From assembly GCA_024449915.1 (NCBI GenBank), contig JAMZAV010000446.1, forward strand, positions 248,001-312,000: a stretch of 64,000 nt of DNA, in the 5' to 3' direction. Source of the stretch: Sweltsa coloradensis. Its lineage: Eukaryota > Arthropoda > Insecta > Plecoptera > Chloroperlidae. The notes beneath the pieces were generated by a model that saw only the letters and a program-made list of their open reading frames with translations, did no database searches and was not told the DNA's origin. Positions 21,046 through 32,155 of the stretch are shown here, in pieces. How positions within the stretch are numbered: the first letter of the stretch is position 1; each line of letters opens with the position of its first letter. Both the position numbers and the translations under genes were made by a program.

Positions 21046-21143
21046 TTTATTTATTTATTTAACGTCTCTAATATTCAGTTAAAAACAGATTGACAATGGA
21101 AGACAACTCTATCTACATAAATGCAGACACAACAATGAACTGA
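21046..21143 (-). repeat. Family D fragment, copy 2
   Basis: TTTATTTATTTAACGTCT tail next to TATTCAGTTAAAAACAGATT and GACAACTCTATC, then GCAGACACAACAATGAACT. The stem-loop is partly degraded. Confidence 0.6.
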
Positions 21144-22148
21144 ATTAGTAAAATTACAACAATTAATAACATAATAATTTTGGCAAAATGAATATTGATG
21201 AAGGTAAATAAATAATTTAGTTAGTATTTCGTATATTTTATTAAAAAGTTGTTAGTTATTTTTTGTGCGTTAGGTCTCGCAACGAATTAAGATACACATT
21301 TTATATATTATATAGAAAATAAAACGAGCTCCGGGACTTTATTTAGTTTTTACTAAATCCTGACACTTGAGCCAATTGAAGGTAAATACATACATTTTAT
21401 GTTTTACTTTGTTTAGCCCAGAAGTAATACTTACTTTTTTTTCAATTAAGACAATGATTTTGATAATTCGATGATTTATTCTACCCAAAACATAACCATA
21501 ACATATTGCTTATTTATAAATAACATATTTAAAGAAATTTAACCAAGGTTGTTTATTTATTGAAATACATATTATTACAATTTTTCTTTGAATATAACTT
21601 ATCTTTTGTTTTCTGTAAAGGTGTCTAAAGTGAAACGTGTGATACAATTAGATATTTATCTTTATTTGATTACTTCAATGTTTAGGTCTAGTTAATAAAG
21701 TGAATTCTAAGTACAAATATTAGGTGTATGAAAACTTATTTTACAAATCATTGAGCACAACTTTTAGAATGCATTCGCACGAATATAGAATACAGAACGT
21801 CAAGCAAACATTTTAAAACGCTCTTGTTTTTCAGCAACAGTTTCTGCTTCTGTGAGACATGCAATATTATTTTCTTTCTTTCAATCATATTTAAACCGCT
21901 AAACGTTATTTAATGACCTTATTGTCGTGTTTCTTCAGAAGGCTGCGTTTACCCACACGCATCTCCTGATTATATGAACCAGATACATTTCACTATCTCA
22001 CCTGGTATCACATAGGACTTCTGGTCCTTTCCCATATCCAGTGGCGGATCTTGCCCTGATTTATGGTGGATTTTCAAGATTTTGATACAATTATTATTAT
22101 AGAACTAAAACAAATTTGAAAGCATTTACGTATCTACAGATTAGGTTT
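21144..22148. other. Unrecognised AT-rich intergenic
   Basis: No repeat or coding signal that I can support. Confidence 0.5.
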
Positions 22149-22590
22149 TTGGATGAGCGAAGCGAAGACTTCAATTTCACTTTCGATGAGAAAAATAGCT
22201 CTGGTGTTTTTTTGTCTGTTTGTTCGCTTTCTACCGGGCAAACGGCATATGCGATCTTGATGAAAATTGAAGGAGACATTTGGAATCTCTGAACGTACGT
22301 TTTTGGGTACAACCGAAGAAATGTTTTTCCTGAATATCTTACTTTTACGATTTTTTCCGATTTTATAATGAGACATTTTCGTGATATTTGGCCCGTGATC
22401 GGGCAAACGGCTACTCCGATCTTTATGAAACTTTATGGGAACGTTTAAAATCACTTAACTTAGATATGTTATGATTTTAGGGACAATCGAATAAATGTGT
22501 CTTATAGAAATCGTACTTTTAAGGAAACGATAATCAACCATAAAATCTCATCCATCAACGCGACTGGAAAAAAGACATCGACATCGCCTT
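22149..22590 (+). mobile_element. Helitron2/Helentron-like element, degenerate copy 6
   Basis: The 5' end TTGGATGAGCGAAGCGAAG is intact, and the conserved CGGCATATGCGATCTTGATG block is present. The 3' part has CTCATCCATCAACGCGACTGG but no CTAG terminus, so the right boundary is approximate. Shortened and diverged. Confidence 0.6.
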
Positions 22591-24487
22591 CGCTAAAAAT
22601 TTGCAAATTTGCAGCTTTCAAAGGCCTCAAAACGCGTTTAAAATAAAAAATTGCATAATAAGTGATAATAATTGGCTACGCAATCAAAATTTGAAACTCA
22701 TGGAGAGGGGGGGGGCGCTAACCCCCCTTTACCACCCAGGTAAATCATGCCTATATCACCGTCAACCAACTCTCGACCATGACCAAGTAGTATCTCTTAT
22801 CCGGCGTGGGAATCGATGTATTGATTGTCGATGAGTCCGGTGAATAAAGCTGTATGGGCGGTCAGGGGTCTCCGATACTATCGCATTCCGCTCACTCAAA
22901 CAAGCTATTTACCCATCATACAGACAGGGCTTCAACACAACTCGAGCTTTCACTGGCTTGTTAGGGAGAAGACGGACAAACAGAGGAACTCGGGGTAGCT
23001 AAATACTGACGGACTTTGTATGATATAACAGGCAACAGTCGATACAAAAACAAAACAATTTCAACCCAATTACATCAAAGAAAGATAACGTCGAAAATAT
23101 AAATATGATCCCTTATTATTGCTGCTCGGGTGTGGAAAAATCTCAAAGATTTTAATAAGGTAACATTAGGCTAACTTAAGGGTCTACGCAAGTGGATTCT
23201 GCTTACGCTTATAATGTTAACTGGTACCGAAATGTCTCCTCATGTAAGTCAAGAATATTTATCAGTGCTTCTCTAACAAACTTTAGGCCATTGCTAAGTG
23301 CGGCCTGTTATGACATAATTTTACAATAACTCTCCCAACTTTTCCCCCCAAAAAATATTGAATTTGCCCAAAAAGCTGATTACTTGTTGTCGTGAGATTT
23401 CTTTTAAGAGGAGGCCGCATGCTCATTTACGCGCTTTCAAACTTCTCAGGCAGTTTTAGTCGCATCCATTTGTGATTTTATATACTTGTGTAAAAATTAA
23501 TTATGAATGCATCTATTACAGCGATTTTCCATTAATTGATTTTAGAAAATAAACAAAAAATAAATTAGAATCTGTCAAAATGGTCAAAAACACCCAAAAA
23601 TCTACACATTTTCTGATTAATTTATGATAAATATTGAAAACATCATATATGGGCGTACAGATGTCCTTCATTGTCAAGTGGGCCAAGTTGTATTAAGACG
23701 TAATGTTTAATGTCTGCAGGACAAGAAACGCGCCGAACAACAACAAAATTAGTTTTGATACGCGCTTCGTTTTTTATACGATTTTGAAATGTAGATCTGG
23801 TTTTGAATACGGTTCAGTGACTGGTCCGTTAAATTAAAAATGCGATGGTTCCCTTTGGCAATTATGTTTAATTAGTAATTATCGTCGATTTTGCGTTACA
23901 TTACACAATTTTGCGATAATTTCAACATCAACTTGCCGGTCTTGAATTGGGCCCATTGTTCGCAAGGCGCTTTAATGCCCGGCGTACGATAGGGTGTGTC
24001 CAATTACTTCACTGTATCTTACTGAACAAATCCCCATAAATAATTCAAACATGACTTTTAAGAATGAAACATTCTTCTTACTCCCCTAACGCAGATTATA
24101 AATCATTTTGAGTTTTCCCTTAGCTTCATGTTTTATATGACTGGAGAAAATTTCTTTTAAGATATAATATTTCAAGACTCGCATATGAATTAAATTTAAA
24201 TTAGAGGCAGAAAGAAAAAAATGGGTTATCTTAGAAACAGTATAATTCGAAATTAAAATTTTGGCTTGGACTAAAAAATCGAAAATAAATTATGTTAGTA
24301 CAATTTAAAATTTAAATCTAAAAAAACCTTACATCACACTTGTCATGGAAGTATGAATAATTATTATTCCTTCATAATCATATTAAAACAGTTTTAGATT
24401 AACTGATACAAGAAAAAATTCTTTTCGATATTTTGCAATTTGCAAAAATACCAAACAAATTAACGTTTACACAATATATCTATATAA
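22591..24487. other. Unrecognised intergenic or intronic
   Basis: Contains a G/C run near 22706-22725 (nine G, then six C, as a small palindrome) and a 77-codon frame at 22601-22834 without recognisable features. Otherwise AT-rich. Confidence 0.4.
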
Positions 24488-25259
24488 TTGGATGAGCGTA
24501 GCGAGCGAAGCGAAGATTCCATTTCACTACACTGGAGAAAAAAATCCGGAATGTTTTTTTTTTTTTTTTTTTTTTTCTTTTTGTATTTTTGTGTGTCTGT
24601 TAACACGATTCCGGCTAAACCGATACTCCGATTGCGATGAAATTTTATGGAGGTCTTCGAAATCTCTGAACTTAGAACTGCCACGTTTTTGAACGCAATC
24701 GGGAATTTTTTTCTTATAAAAAACGCAATTTTACGATTTTTTTTCGATTTTTAACAAATTTCTTCGACCTCTAACACCTACATGCTTTATCCGATTGTAA
24801 TGATTTTTTCACAGAACCTTAATTTTATGAATTAAGATATTCGTGTGAAATTTGAGCGTAATCTAAAAATTTATTCTCATGAAAATCGAAATTTTACGTT
24901 TTTTTTTTCTTTTTTAAAACAATTCTTTGACTTATAACACCTACATGCTTTATCCTATTGTAATGATTTTTTCACAGAACCTTAATTTCATGAAGTAATG
25001 TACTCGTGTTAAATTTGAGCGCAATCGAATAATTATTTCTTATGAAAATTGCAATTTTACGATTTTTTTATTTTTTTAAAATTACGATGAATTAAAAAAA
25101 TTAAATTAATTTTTATTTAATTTTATTTAATTTAAAAAAAAATCTTCGACTAAGTAATGATTTTTGCACAGAACAACAGAAAATCCGCGTAACACATGGC
25201 AGCTCAATGCACCAATTACGCTCATCCAACAACGCGGCGGGACTTAAGCGTTTTCCTAG
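24488..25259 (+). mobile_element. Helitron2/Helentron-like element, second subfamily (R2), copy 7
   Basis: Shares the ends (TTGGATGAGCG; CAACGCGGCGGGACTTAAGCG, TTTTCCTAG, then T) with the first subfamily, but the interior is different: it starts TTCCATTTCACTACACTGGAG, followed by a T tract and about 130-bp subrepeats containing CACCTACATGCTTTATCCGA. The same ends on unrelated interiors show modular evolution. Confidence 0.8.
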
Positions 25260-26515
25260 TTTACATTTTGGAAATAAGTTCTTGCTAATTACCACACACG
25301 TTGACAGCCTGTCTTCACATTGACATACAGTGGAAGTTTGCTATTTCCTGACTCCAGGAAATTGGATTTATTTCAATGTGGATTCAGTTTATCCCGTCTT
25401 GGACCCGGCACCTCCACCAGGATGGGAAACACGATTTTATCCTCCCTAGTACGGTCATTCGTGTCCATCATAGTAGGATGGATTTATTTGATGGCTCGAG
25501 AGGGACGAAAGGCGTCGTCTCATGTTGTCTCTAAAGCTTTACGTCTCTATAAATGCATTGCTGCTGTTTGAGACGATGTGTGGTGACAGGTTTTGATGGA
25601 CAATTACAACAATACATCCCTTATATGGACTTTGAACTATCACATCTAGGTTCAGTTCACTTTAAGACTACGCTTCACTCGTTACACTAACTTGCTCACA
25701 AATATAGATCAAGTTTTCATTTTCTATTAATATACAATTTCGCACATTTACATAAAGATCTAATTCGTATTAATTTGTAGTAAAGACACGCTGATAGTAA
25801 TATCAGGTTTACTACTCGTACCCGGTTGGGTAGCCTAGATTTAATACGTAGATTAGTGAATTACTAGCTTAATCTGTATCACACAAAAATCTCAATTAAT
25901 ATTTTTTTTTAAAGAGAAAAAACTTTAATAAACAATTTTGCATATGTTATGCATATTTACCATCAAATAAACTAGTCTAGATGGATGGATGACCAGGCTA
26001 TGGATGTCACAGTAACAAGCAGTTGCCTTGTGTACACATTGAATGTGTCTTACTACAATTTAATAAAAGTAATGAATCAAATTGTTTCCTTGAAAACGTA
26101 TAAAATCTCATCTTTTTATTAAAAAGCTCTGAAGTCCTATATAATATTGAAAAAATGAATGTTTTGGAAATAATTAATAAAACGTGCCATTCAATGTTAA
26201 TTACACCCCTCCCCCTCCCCCGCCCACATTATTGAGACAATGAAACCGCCCTTAAAACCACCTCTAGCGAATCATTCTTCACCCAGGCTAACATTACCCC
26301 AGCAGCAATTCCAAAGCACTCCATTACTTCCGGCTAATTTAACTTGTGTTCTATTCAACTGGAACGCTGCGGGAGGTTTGCGATGCTGAGAGGCCGGGCT
26401 AGGAACAGTGTTCGTTTACCTTACAGTCACCACCTACACTCTGGCACTTGGCAACATAGAATTTGCATGTTTTTTATGTCTTTTAAAATTATTGGCAAAA
26501 TATAATTTTTGCATT
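25260..26515. other. Unrecognised; 17-bp motif copy at 25402
   Basis: An 83-codon frame spans 25320-25571 and includes the 17-bp motif; there is no domain. GC-richer unique sequence at 26270-26420. Confidence 0.35.
25402..25418 (-). repeat. Dispersed 17-bp motif, copy 4
   Basis: Exact on the minus strand. Here the flank on the GGTGG side is CCTGG rather than a T run. Confidence 0.6.
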
Positions 26516-26517
26516 TT

Positions 26518-26550
<33 letters not shown>

Positions 26551-26610
26551 GTCTATCCTATTCAGTTATAACAACTGATTTGCAAAGGAGGACAACAATG
26601 CATGAACTAT
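26516..26610 (-). repeat. Family D fragment with (TTTA)n, copy 3
   Basis: About eight TTTA units, then AACGTCTATCCTATTCAG and AGTTATAACAACTGATTTGC, a well-kept stem-loop, then AAAGGAGGACAAC. Confidence 0.7.
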
Positions 26611-26639
26611 TACGTTTCAATTAATAGTTGCAAATTCTA

Positions 26640-26800
26640 TTTTTACAAGATTTTTAAGGATGTAGTTACGGGGCAGCGTACGTTTTTGAATTAATAATTG
26701 CGCAACTGTAGAAGAGTAGATGAGATTGGCCCTTTATTTATGATCTCATTACTTTTTAAATAAGGTGCAAGATTTTTAAGTTTTTTTATAAGTTTTTTTG
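26640..26800. repeat. Diverged half of the 4822-type foldback
   Basis: Shares TGATCTCATTACTTTT and TTTTTACAAG blocks, and the GCA...GATGTAGT...GGGCA order, with one arm of the element at 4822-5207. Only one arm is recognisable. Confidence 0.35.
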
Positions 26801-27844
26801 TGTGCTAAAATTCACTACAACGAGGCAGGAATAATTCTTTCTTTACTTGTTTTCAGTTTTACTTTGGTCGCCCCTTAAGAAGGTTTATATAAAGAGAATA
26901 TAAGTATTCAATTATGATTTAATATGTAAGGAAGGAAAAGATAAGAATAAAAAGATCAAGACATTTTAAGATATTATGTTTTATGTTTCAATCTTAGCAA
27001 TGCCTTGTGAAATAAAACATATAATTTATATTCATAATCTGTGATTTCTTTGCGGTAATTATGGTCCAATCTAGTTCTCAATCTCATAAAACGCGATAAC
27101 GCTTCCTCGAATAAACTTCATCACAACCCTCTTCTAGCAGTGAAACGTTAAATCAAGACCCCACAAGATTTAGCACGGCGTTTTAGAGTGAAATAAAATC
27201 TTTAAGGTACAACTACTTGGGGACTCCCTCCTCAAAGTGGTAAATATTTCCCAGCTAGTGTATTAAAGTGTGTCGCCCGCGGCAAGCTAACTGATCAGCA
27301 TTCAGTGTGGCCACCACACCAAGTACAATATTCATGGCTGATTAGAATTCCTCGCAGGACACTTCGTGGCAACACCGCATCCCGGCCGTGTATGTAACAG
27401 CGTTGCCATCGGCTCGTTCATTATTCAGTTATACTTGAAAATTAATTTTTCCGTTAGAGTAATACAGGTCGGATGTTTAGGGGGATTTGAGGGAAACTTA
27501 ACATATGGAATGGGGAAAATGTTTTATATACAGTAAAGAGGTAGTAAAGAAATTCAAGATACTTGTTTTGAATACTAATATAGCACTGTTAGATCCCAAC
27601 TGAACTATGATATTTCTGTGAAACAAATTTGTCAAAGTTAGGTACCCTTTCTCTGCGCGGATCTGTAATTATGTGAAACAATGTTTGTATGTGAGTAAAG
27701 TGTATTATTTATTTATTTTATAATTTAATTAATTAATTAATTTATTTAATACAGTCATAGACTATTTACATTTGCAAAATTGACAGACTTGATAAGAATT
27801 AAAAATTAAAAATTAAATAAAATTTAAAGTTTAAATTTAGTTAA
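26801..27844. other. Unique sequence, GC-richer around 27180-27420, no gene called
   Basis: This part is free of the repeats seen elsewhere and includes CCCGCGGCAAGC and GCATCCCGGCCGTG. It could be conserved non-coding or exonic sequence; there is no convincing frame. Confidence 0.3.
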
Positions 27845-28633
27845 TTGGATGAGCGAAGCGAAGACTTTAATTTCACTGACACCCCAAAAAATTTAGCTCC
27901 GATGTTTTTTTTTTTTTTTTTTGTCTGTTCGTTCGCACTCTACCGGGCAAATGGCATAAGCGATCTTGATAAAAATTGCAGGGGACCTTCAAAATCTCTG
28001 AACTTAGACCTGCCACGGTTTTGGGTACATTCGAAGAAATATTTCTGATGAATATCGTACTTTTATTCGATTTTTAGTGCGATATTTTCGTGACATTTGG
28101 GCCGATTATGACCAAACAGGTGGGGCTACAACGTTCATATTTTACATAGACATTAAAGTAATGGTGATGTATTGCTTTTTGAAAGAAAAAGTTGAAAAAG
28201 TACGCCAGAATCCATAGAATAAAGGTTTTAATATGAGTTTTTTGAGGTTTATAATAACAATTGACAAGTACCAATAGAAACTTGACAACAATCACCTACA
28301 ATGCATTCAAAAAGAACTGGAAAAGGTAAAGTGGTCCCACGCAAACTAAAAAATAGGCTTAATGTCACGAAAATATTGCACTAAAAATCGAAAAAATCAT
28401 AAAAGTACGATATTCATCAGAAATTCTTCTTAAATTGTACCCAAAAACGTGGCAGATCAAGTTCAGAGATTTCAAAGGTCCCCTTCAATTTTCATAAAGA
28501 TCGCATATGCCGTTTGCCCGGTAGAGTGCAAACTAACAGACAGAAAAAAACACAGAAAAAACAAACAAAAAAACATTAAAGCTCAATTTTTTGAGAGGTA
28601 AGTGGAATTGAAGTATTCGCTTCGCTCATCCAA
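27845..28633. mobile_element. Helitron2/Helentron-like composite with two 5' ends (copy 8)
   Basis: The left end is TTGGATGAGCGAAGCGAAG and the right end is CTTCGCTCATCCAA, so both outer edges are 5' termini pointing outward and no CTAG 3' terminus exists. The junction is near 28350. It looks like two truncated copies joined tail to tail, or a rolling-circle recombination product. Confidence 0.7.
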
Positions 28634-28685
28634 TTACCAAGGAAAATTATTGTCTGTAATTTAGGCTTTGGAATTCAATCATACC

Positions 28686-28724
28686 AGAGTCGATAAAGAA
28701 GTTTCCCCGTTCTTTATCGACTCT
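28686..28724. mobile_element. 39-bp minimal transposon with 9-bp target duplication
   Basis: AGAGTCGATAAAGAA at the left and its reverse complement at the right are separated by only nine bases. Flanks are AATCATACC (28677-28685) and GATCATACC (28725-28733), an 8/9 target duplication. It is the same family as the 745-bp element at 36187-36931 and even keeps GTTTCCCC after the left repeat. Confidence 0.85.
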
Positions 28725-28799
28725 GATCATACCGTAAGCACCACTGCCTACTAGATACGACAAGGAAGCGTTTGTAATGTCTAGCATGCAGTGGTTTGG

Positions 28800-28990
28800 A
28801 GGACGGTATCTGAATCTCAAGATCTATGCTCAACGATTTTTTCACTTGTCCAAAGCGTATGGCTCTCCGAGGACGTGGGTTAGAATCCCGCATAAGGCAT
28901 GGGTTTTATGTAATCGTCTTTAATCGTCATCTATCACCACTCTTTGTATCGAACGATGAGACGTTAGTCAACAAAAAACATCATCATCAA
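28800..28990 (+). repeat. tRNA-headed SINE, family B copy 1
   Basis: The head has GGCTCTCCGAGGACGTGG and the B-box-like GGGTTAGAATCCC, followed by CATAAGGCATG. The tail has CGTCATCTATCACCACTC and GAGACGTTAGTCAAC, ending in a CATCATCATCA tract. The same tail ends the 5S-headed SINE immediately downstream. Confidence 0.65.
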
Positions 28991-29008
28991 CACTAATCTA
29001 ACAATATA

Positions 29009-29410
29009 GCCAGCGGTGTAGCCGAGGCGTTAAACCGTTTTCCACTCAAACACCGAAGTTAAGCAGTATTCTGAGAGTGGGTGACCGCTCTGCCCTGAAA
29101 CTCACGTATACCGCTGGTTAGAGCAGATGGACGGTTCTAGTGCTAGTGTAACGGCTTTGTTCTCCTCGACGTCTGCTCGGCAGTTCGCGTTAGTGGAAGA
29201 ACCTATATGACTGTCAAGGTGACACCGTCCTTCGATGGGACGTTAAGCTGTTGGTCCCCTTGGTACTTTTCGAAAGGAGTAGGCTGCATGCCGGTACCGG
29301 GTTTCCCCACCTCCCTTCTGTTCGTACTTCATCCTCATCTATCACCACTCACCGTCTCGAATAGCCAAAGTGCATTAATATGAGACGTTAAGCAATATCC
29401 AATCAATCAA
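29009..29410 (+). repeat. 5S rRNA-derived SINE, copy 1
   Basis: The first 120 bases resemble 5S rRNA: ACACCGAAGTTAAGCAG and GTGGGTGACCGCTCTGCC match the internal promoter area and the helix following it, and the 5' CAGCGGT pairs with ACCGCTG. The 5S-like part is followed by about 280 bp of unrelated body and a tail with CGAATAGCC, TGCATTAATATGAGACG and CAATCAATCAA. It therefore belongs to the 5S-headed (SINE3-type) class and is not a functional 5S gene. Confidence 0.85.
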
Positions 29411-29907
29411 CTGTAATAAAAACTATCCAAAATGGAAAGAATATTAATAAGAATCATCAACCCGCCTATATTAACACGTATGTTCTCTAACATGGTGGTG
29501 CGAGCGCGGGCATTATGAATCAAACACCTCCCACTGAGATCGATGTCAGTAACCCCCCCCCCCCCCCCCAAGTATCCGAGGAGGCCGCCTCCCTAGGACG
29601 TGTTTGCCGAAGACTGAGCTACTCATCAGAACACAAAACTCGGTGTTATCAAACTTTGAGCAAACACGCGGCTTATTTCAGAGTGTTGCGTCATCTTTAA
29701 CTTTTCCTACAAACATTGACACGATAATAAAAAATATATAATAGTAAACTATCAATTAACTCGTTCTGTACCGATAGCTAAGTAGAGATACTTAAAAAAA
29801 AGTGTTTTAGCGAAATACCACAAGCATTTCATCTAGTTCCTCATAGAGAGCGTTCAGATACGCTTATGAAATATTACAGATAAAACAATTGCATCCCCAA
29901 AGAAACA
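29411..29907. other. Unrecognised; 17-C homopolymer at 29553-29569
   Basis: A poly-C run interrupts an otherwise ordinary stretch. The 61-codon frame across it depends on the run and is not a gene. Confidence 0.45.
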
Positions 29908-30556
29908 TTAAAGGGGCTTAAAACCCCAAAAATTATTTTTTACCACGTGATCTATAGCACAATACTACACTAAAATGACTGTTTAAAAAATTATATCTTG
30001 TGACTGTAATTTAACACGAATTTTTTAATTTTTTTGATCCAGAAATTTGCGAAAATTGGTGTTTTGGGGAATTTCTTAAATCGGCTTTAACCTGCTTCTT
30101 TTTTGGTCCACATAGATACTAGAGCATAGTACCAATCTAAAATGCCCCTTTATAACATCGTGTCTTGAAAATGTGCCCAAATATACCCTCAAACACGCAA
30201 AAATATGCATTCCAAAATCACACCCCATCTTGGTAAACTGCATATTTTGACAGAACTACTTGCCCAAATTACAAAACAAAATATAGAGAATTTACAGGAA
30301 AGGCTGTAGAGTACGTCAATAATGGCCAATATTTTTTTGGATCAAAATCCTCCAAGGTCACGGGGCATAAAGATCGTCCCCATGTTATTTATTATGAGAG
30401 ATTTTTGCCGATGGGACCTAGCTCGAAAAATAGCAAGTTTGACAATTTTTTGGGAGGTCATGGCGGCCCCAATAATTTTTCTGTTAATTGCTAAATTCAT
30501 TACTAGTTAGCCTGAATGAAATATATTTTTGAGTTTAGCGGTTAAATACCCTTTAA
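29908..30556 (-). mobile_element. TTAA-target MITE, copy 2 (intact ends)
   Basis: TTAA occurs at both edges (29908-29911 and 30553-30556). The inner ends AGGGGCTTAA and AGGGTATTTAACC (reverse complement of the right end) are imperfect inverted repeats. TTAA duplication is typical of piggyBac and Kolobok; the RGG-type start fits Kolobok better. About 80% like copy 1 at 19436 by eye. Confidence 0.8.
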
Positions 30557-31120
30557 GTGTATAGCTCTAAAGGTACAAAAATATTTCTTAGAACATTTGC
30601 ATCCTGACGCTACGATGAATAGAGGCATGCATTGCACTCTGGGCAGGACCAAGAGAAATTCTAAAATAATCATCACAATAACATTGTTTTGGTTTTCCAC
30701 GTGATATCTTCTGAATGAAACTATACAAACTCGAACAACAAACATTGTATTGCGAAGAATATACAATATTGGATAACGTAGAGTGTTTCAATGACCTGTT
30801 GCCATGCGAACCAACGTGATTTTATTTTATTTTTGAGAGCAGAATTTTGATTTATCGTCTTCTAGATTTTTATTTCCAACATGTTTATGATAGAATGAGA
30901 AGACGCGCGATTATCACGCTCAGTCTTGTGTCTATCGTAAACACTGGACCTTCCATTGGGCCATAAACCCCCTGGGCTCACGCAACTAAGAGCCAGGAGT
31001 GGAAGAAAATTTTGTATGGTGTACCCGACAAAATTCCGAACAAGCTGAAAATTTGCACACATGTTCAGTTGATCATTCTAAACAATAGTTAAAAGTCCCT
31101 AAGCTCCGCCTCGTGCGTCT
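30557..31120. other. Unrecognised
   Basis: Several overlapping 60-75 codon frames on the minus strand with no domain signal. Confidence 0.4.
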
Positions 31121-31129
31121 TGAGATTAG

Positions 31130-31435
31130 TGACAAAAGGCGTAAGTGCCAAAAATTTTATTTTCAATTTCAACCATTTTTTTACACTAATTCTACAAATT
31201 ATTAAATATTTCTACGAAAGTAAAGTTAAAATCAGTCATAAGCTTCGATCTATGCGTGGCAAAAGGGGCGTAAGTGCCAAAAAAAATATGTATTTTCAAT
31301 AATTTCAATACATTTTGACATAGTATGTGCAACTGCAAATTATTATGTATTCATACGACGGAAACGTGAAATTGTTCCCTTTTCTTCGACCAGTGTGTCT
31401 TACATATGTTGGCAAAAGGGCGTAAGTGACAAAGA
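31130..31435. repeat. Three spaced copies of a short palindromic motif
   Basis: Copies near 31134, 31259 and 31411 share AAAAGG(G)GCGTAAGTG, with GGCA before and TGCC after in the best copy, spaced 125-155 bp. The intervening sequences are alike only in being T-rich. Could be a diverged tandem array. Confidence 0.5.
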
Positions 31436-31575
31436 TATTCTTTTCAAAAAATACTACCCTGCTCGCGTTTACCCTGTTTTCTAGCTGACGTAGATTCCGC
31501 TGCTAGGAAAGTCTGGAGTAAACAAGAATCTGAGTGTTTGTTTAGACGAGGGATTTTGAGTTCACTACAGACAAT

Positions 31576-32090
31576 TAAAAACTGTTAGTTTCTTAGGTCA
31601 TATTATTATTTGAGGCATTGGGCGAGGAATATTCAATAAACAATTGAAAATAATAAAATAGATTCGTAATTAAAGTCAGCGTTTCACAGAATGCTACATT
31701 TTGTTGATTGTAACATCAAATAAATAAATAAATAAATACATTTAAAAACTGTTAGTTTCTTAGATCATATTATTTGAGGCATTGCGCGGAATATTCAATA
31801 AATAATTACAAAAATAAAATACATTCGAATTAAAGTCAGCGTATCAGAGAATGTTACATTTTGTTGATTGTAACATCAAATCATCATCATTATCTGTTGC
31901 AACGTCCAACTCTGCGTTGGGTCGGCATTGAAGACAGGCCTCTCCATCTTCTTCTCTCCTGCCACCACTCCTCTCCTTCCCCCACATTCCAGTCTCCTCC
32001 TCGCTGTTCCACATCTTGCCTTACACTATTCTGCCATTGTTGTCGTGATCTGCCCCTTGGTCTCCTACATTAAATAAATAAATACATTTA
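31576..32090. repeat. Two-unit direct repeat, second unit split by a LINE fragment
   Basis: Unit 1 is 31576-31743. Unit 2 starts at 31744 with the same AAAAACTGTTAGTTTCTTAG and matches to 31881 (ends AACATCAAAT). It then resumes after the insertion at about 32069 with TAAATAAATAAATACATTT, as at the end of unit 1. Confidence 0.8.
31890..32066 (-). pseudogene. LINE (non-LTR retrotransposon) reverse-transcriptase C-terminal fragment
   Basis: The minus strand reads openly for 58 residues to a TAA stop. RPRGRSRQQWQNSVRQD followed by WWQERRRWRGL is the GRPRxRW...V.eD...W...RRRWR pattern found at the C-terminus of many LINE ORF2 proteins. After the stop comes a short (ATG)n tail. The 5' part of the element is missing: a dead-on-arrival 5'-truncated copy. 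It has landed in the second unit of the 31576 repeat. The clade cannot be fixed from so short a piece. Confidence 0.75.
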
Positions 32091-32155
32091 AAAGCTCGTG
32101 TTTTGTGTCAACCCACTAAGTCACATAACTGATTTTCAGTGGGACATACATTTCA
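32070..32155 (-). repeat. tRNA-SINE family A, 3' tail fragment
   Basis: CCCACTAAGTCACATAACTGATTTTCAGTGGG forms the family stem-loop on the minus strand next to an AAATAAATAAA tract. Confidence 0.5.

Noticed and set aside
22149..22454. Small proteins containing an NFHQDRICRLPGR-like segment, in this and other elements
   Set aside because: The peptide comes from a conserved stretch of the Helitron-like repeat, occurs in many copies with stops and shifts, and lacks any enzyme motif.
29009..29130. Genuine 5S rRNA gene
   Set aside because: Several conserved 5S positions are changed or missing, and it continues without a terminator into a SINE body with a repeated tail.
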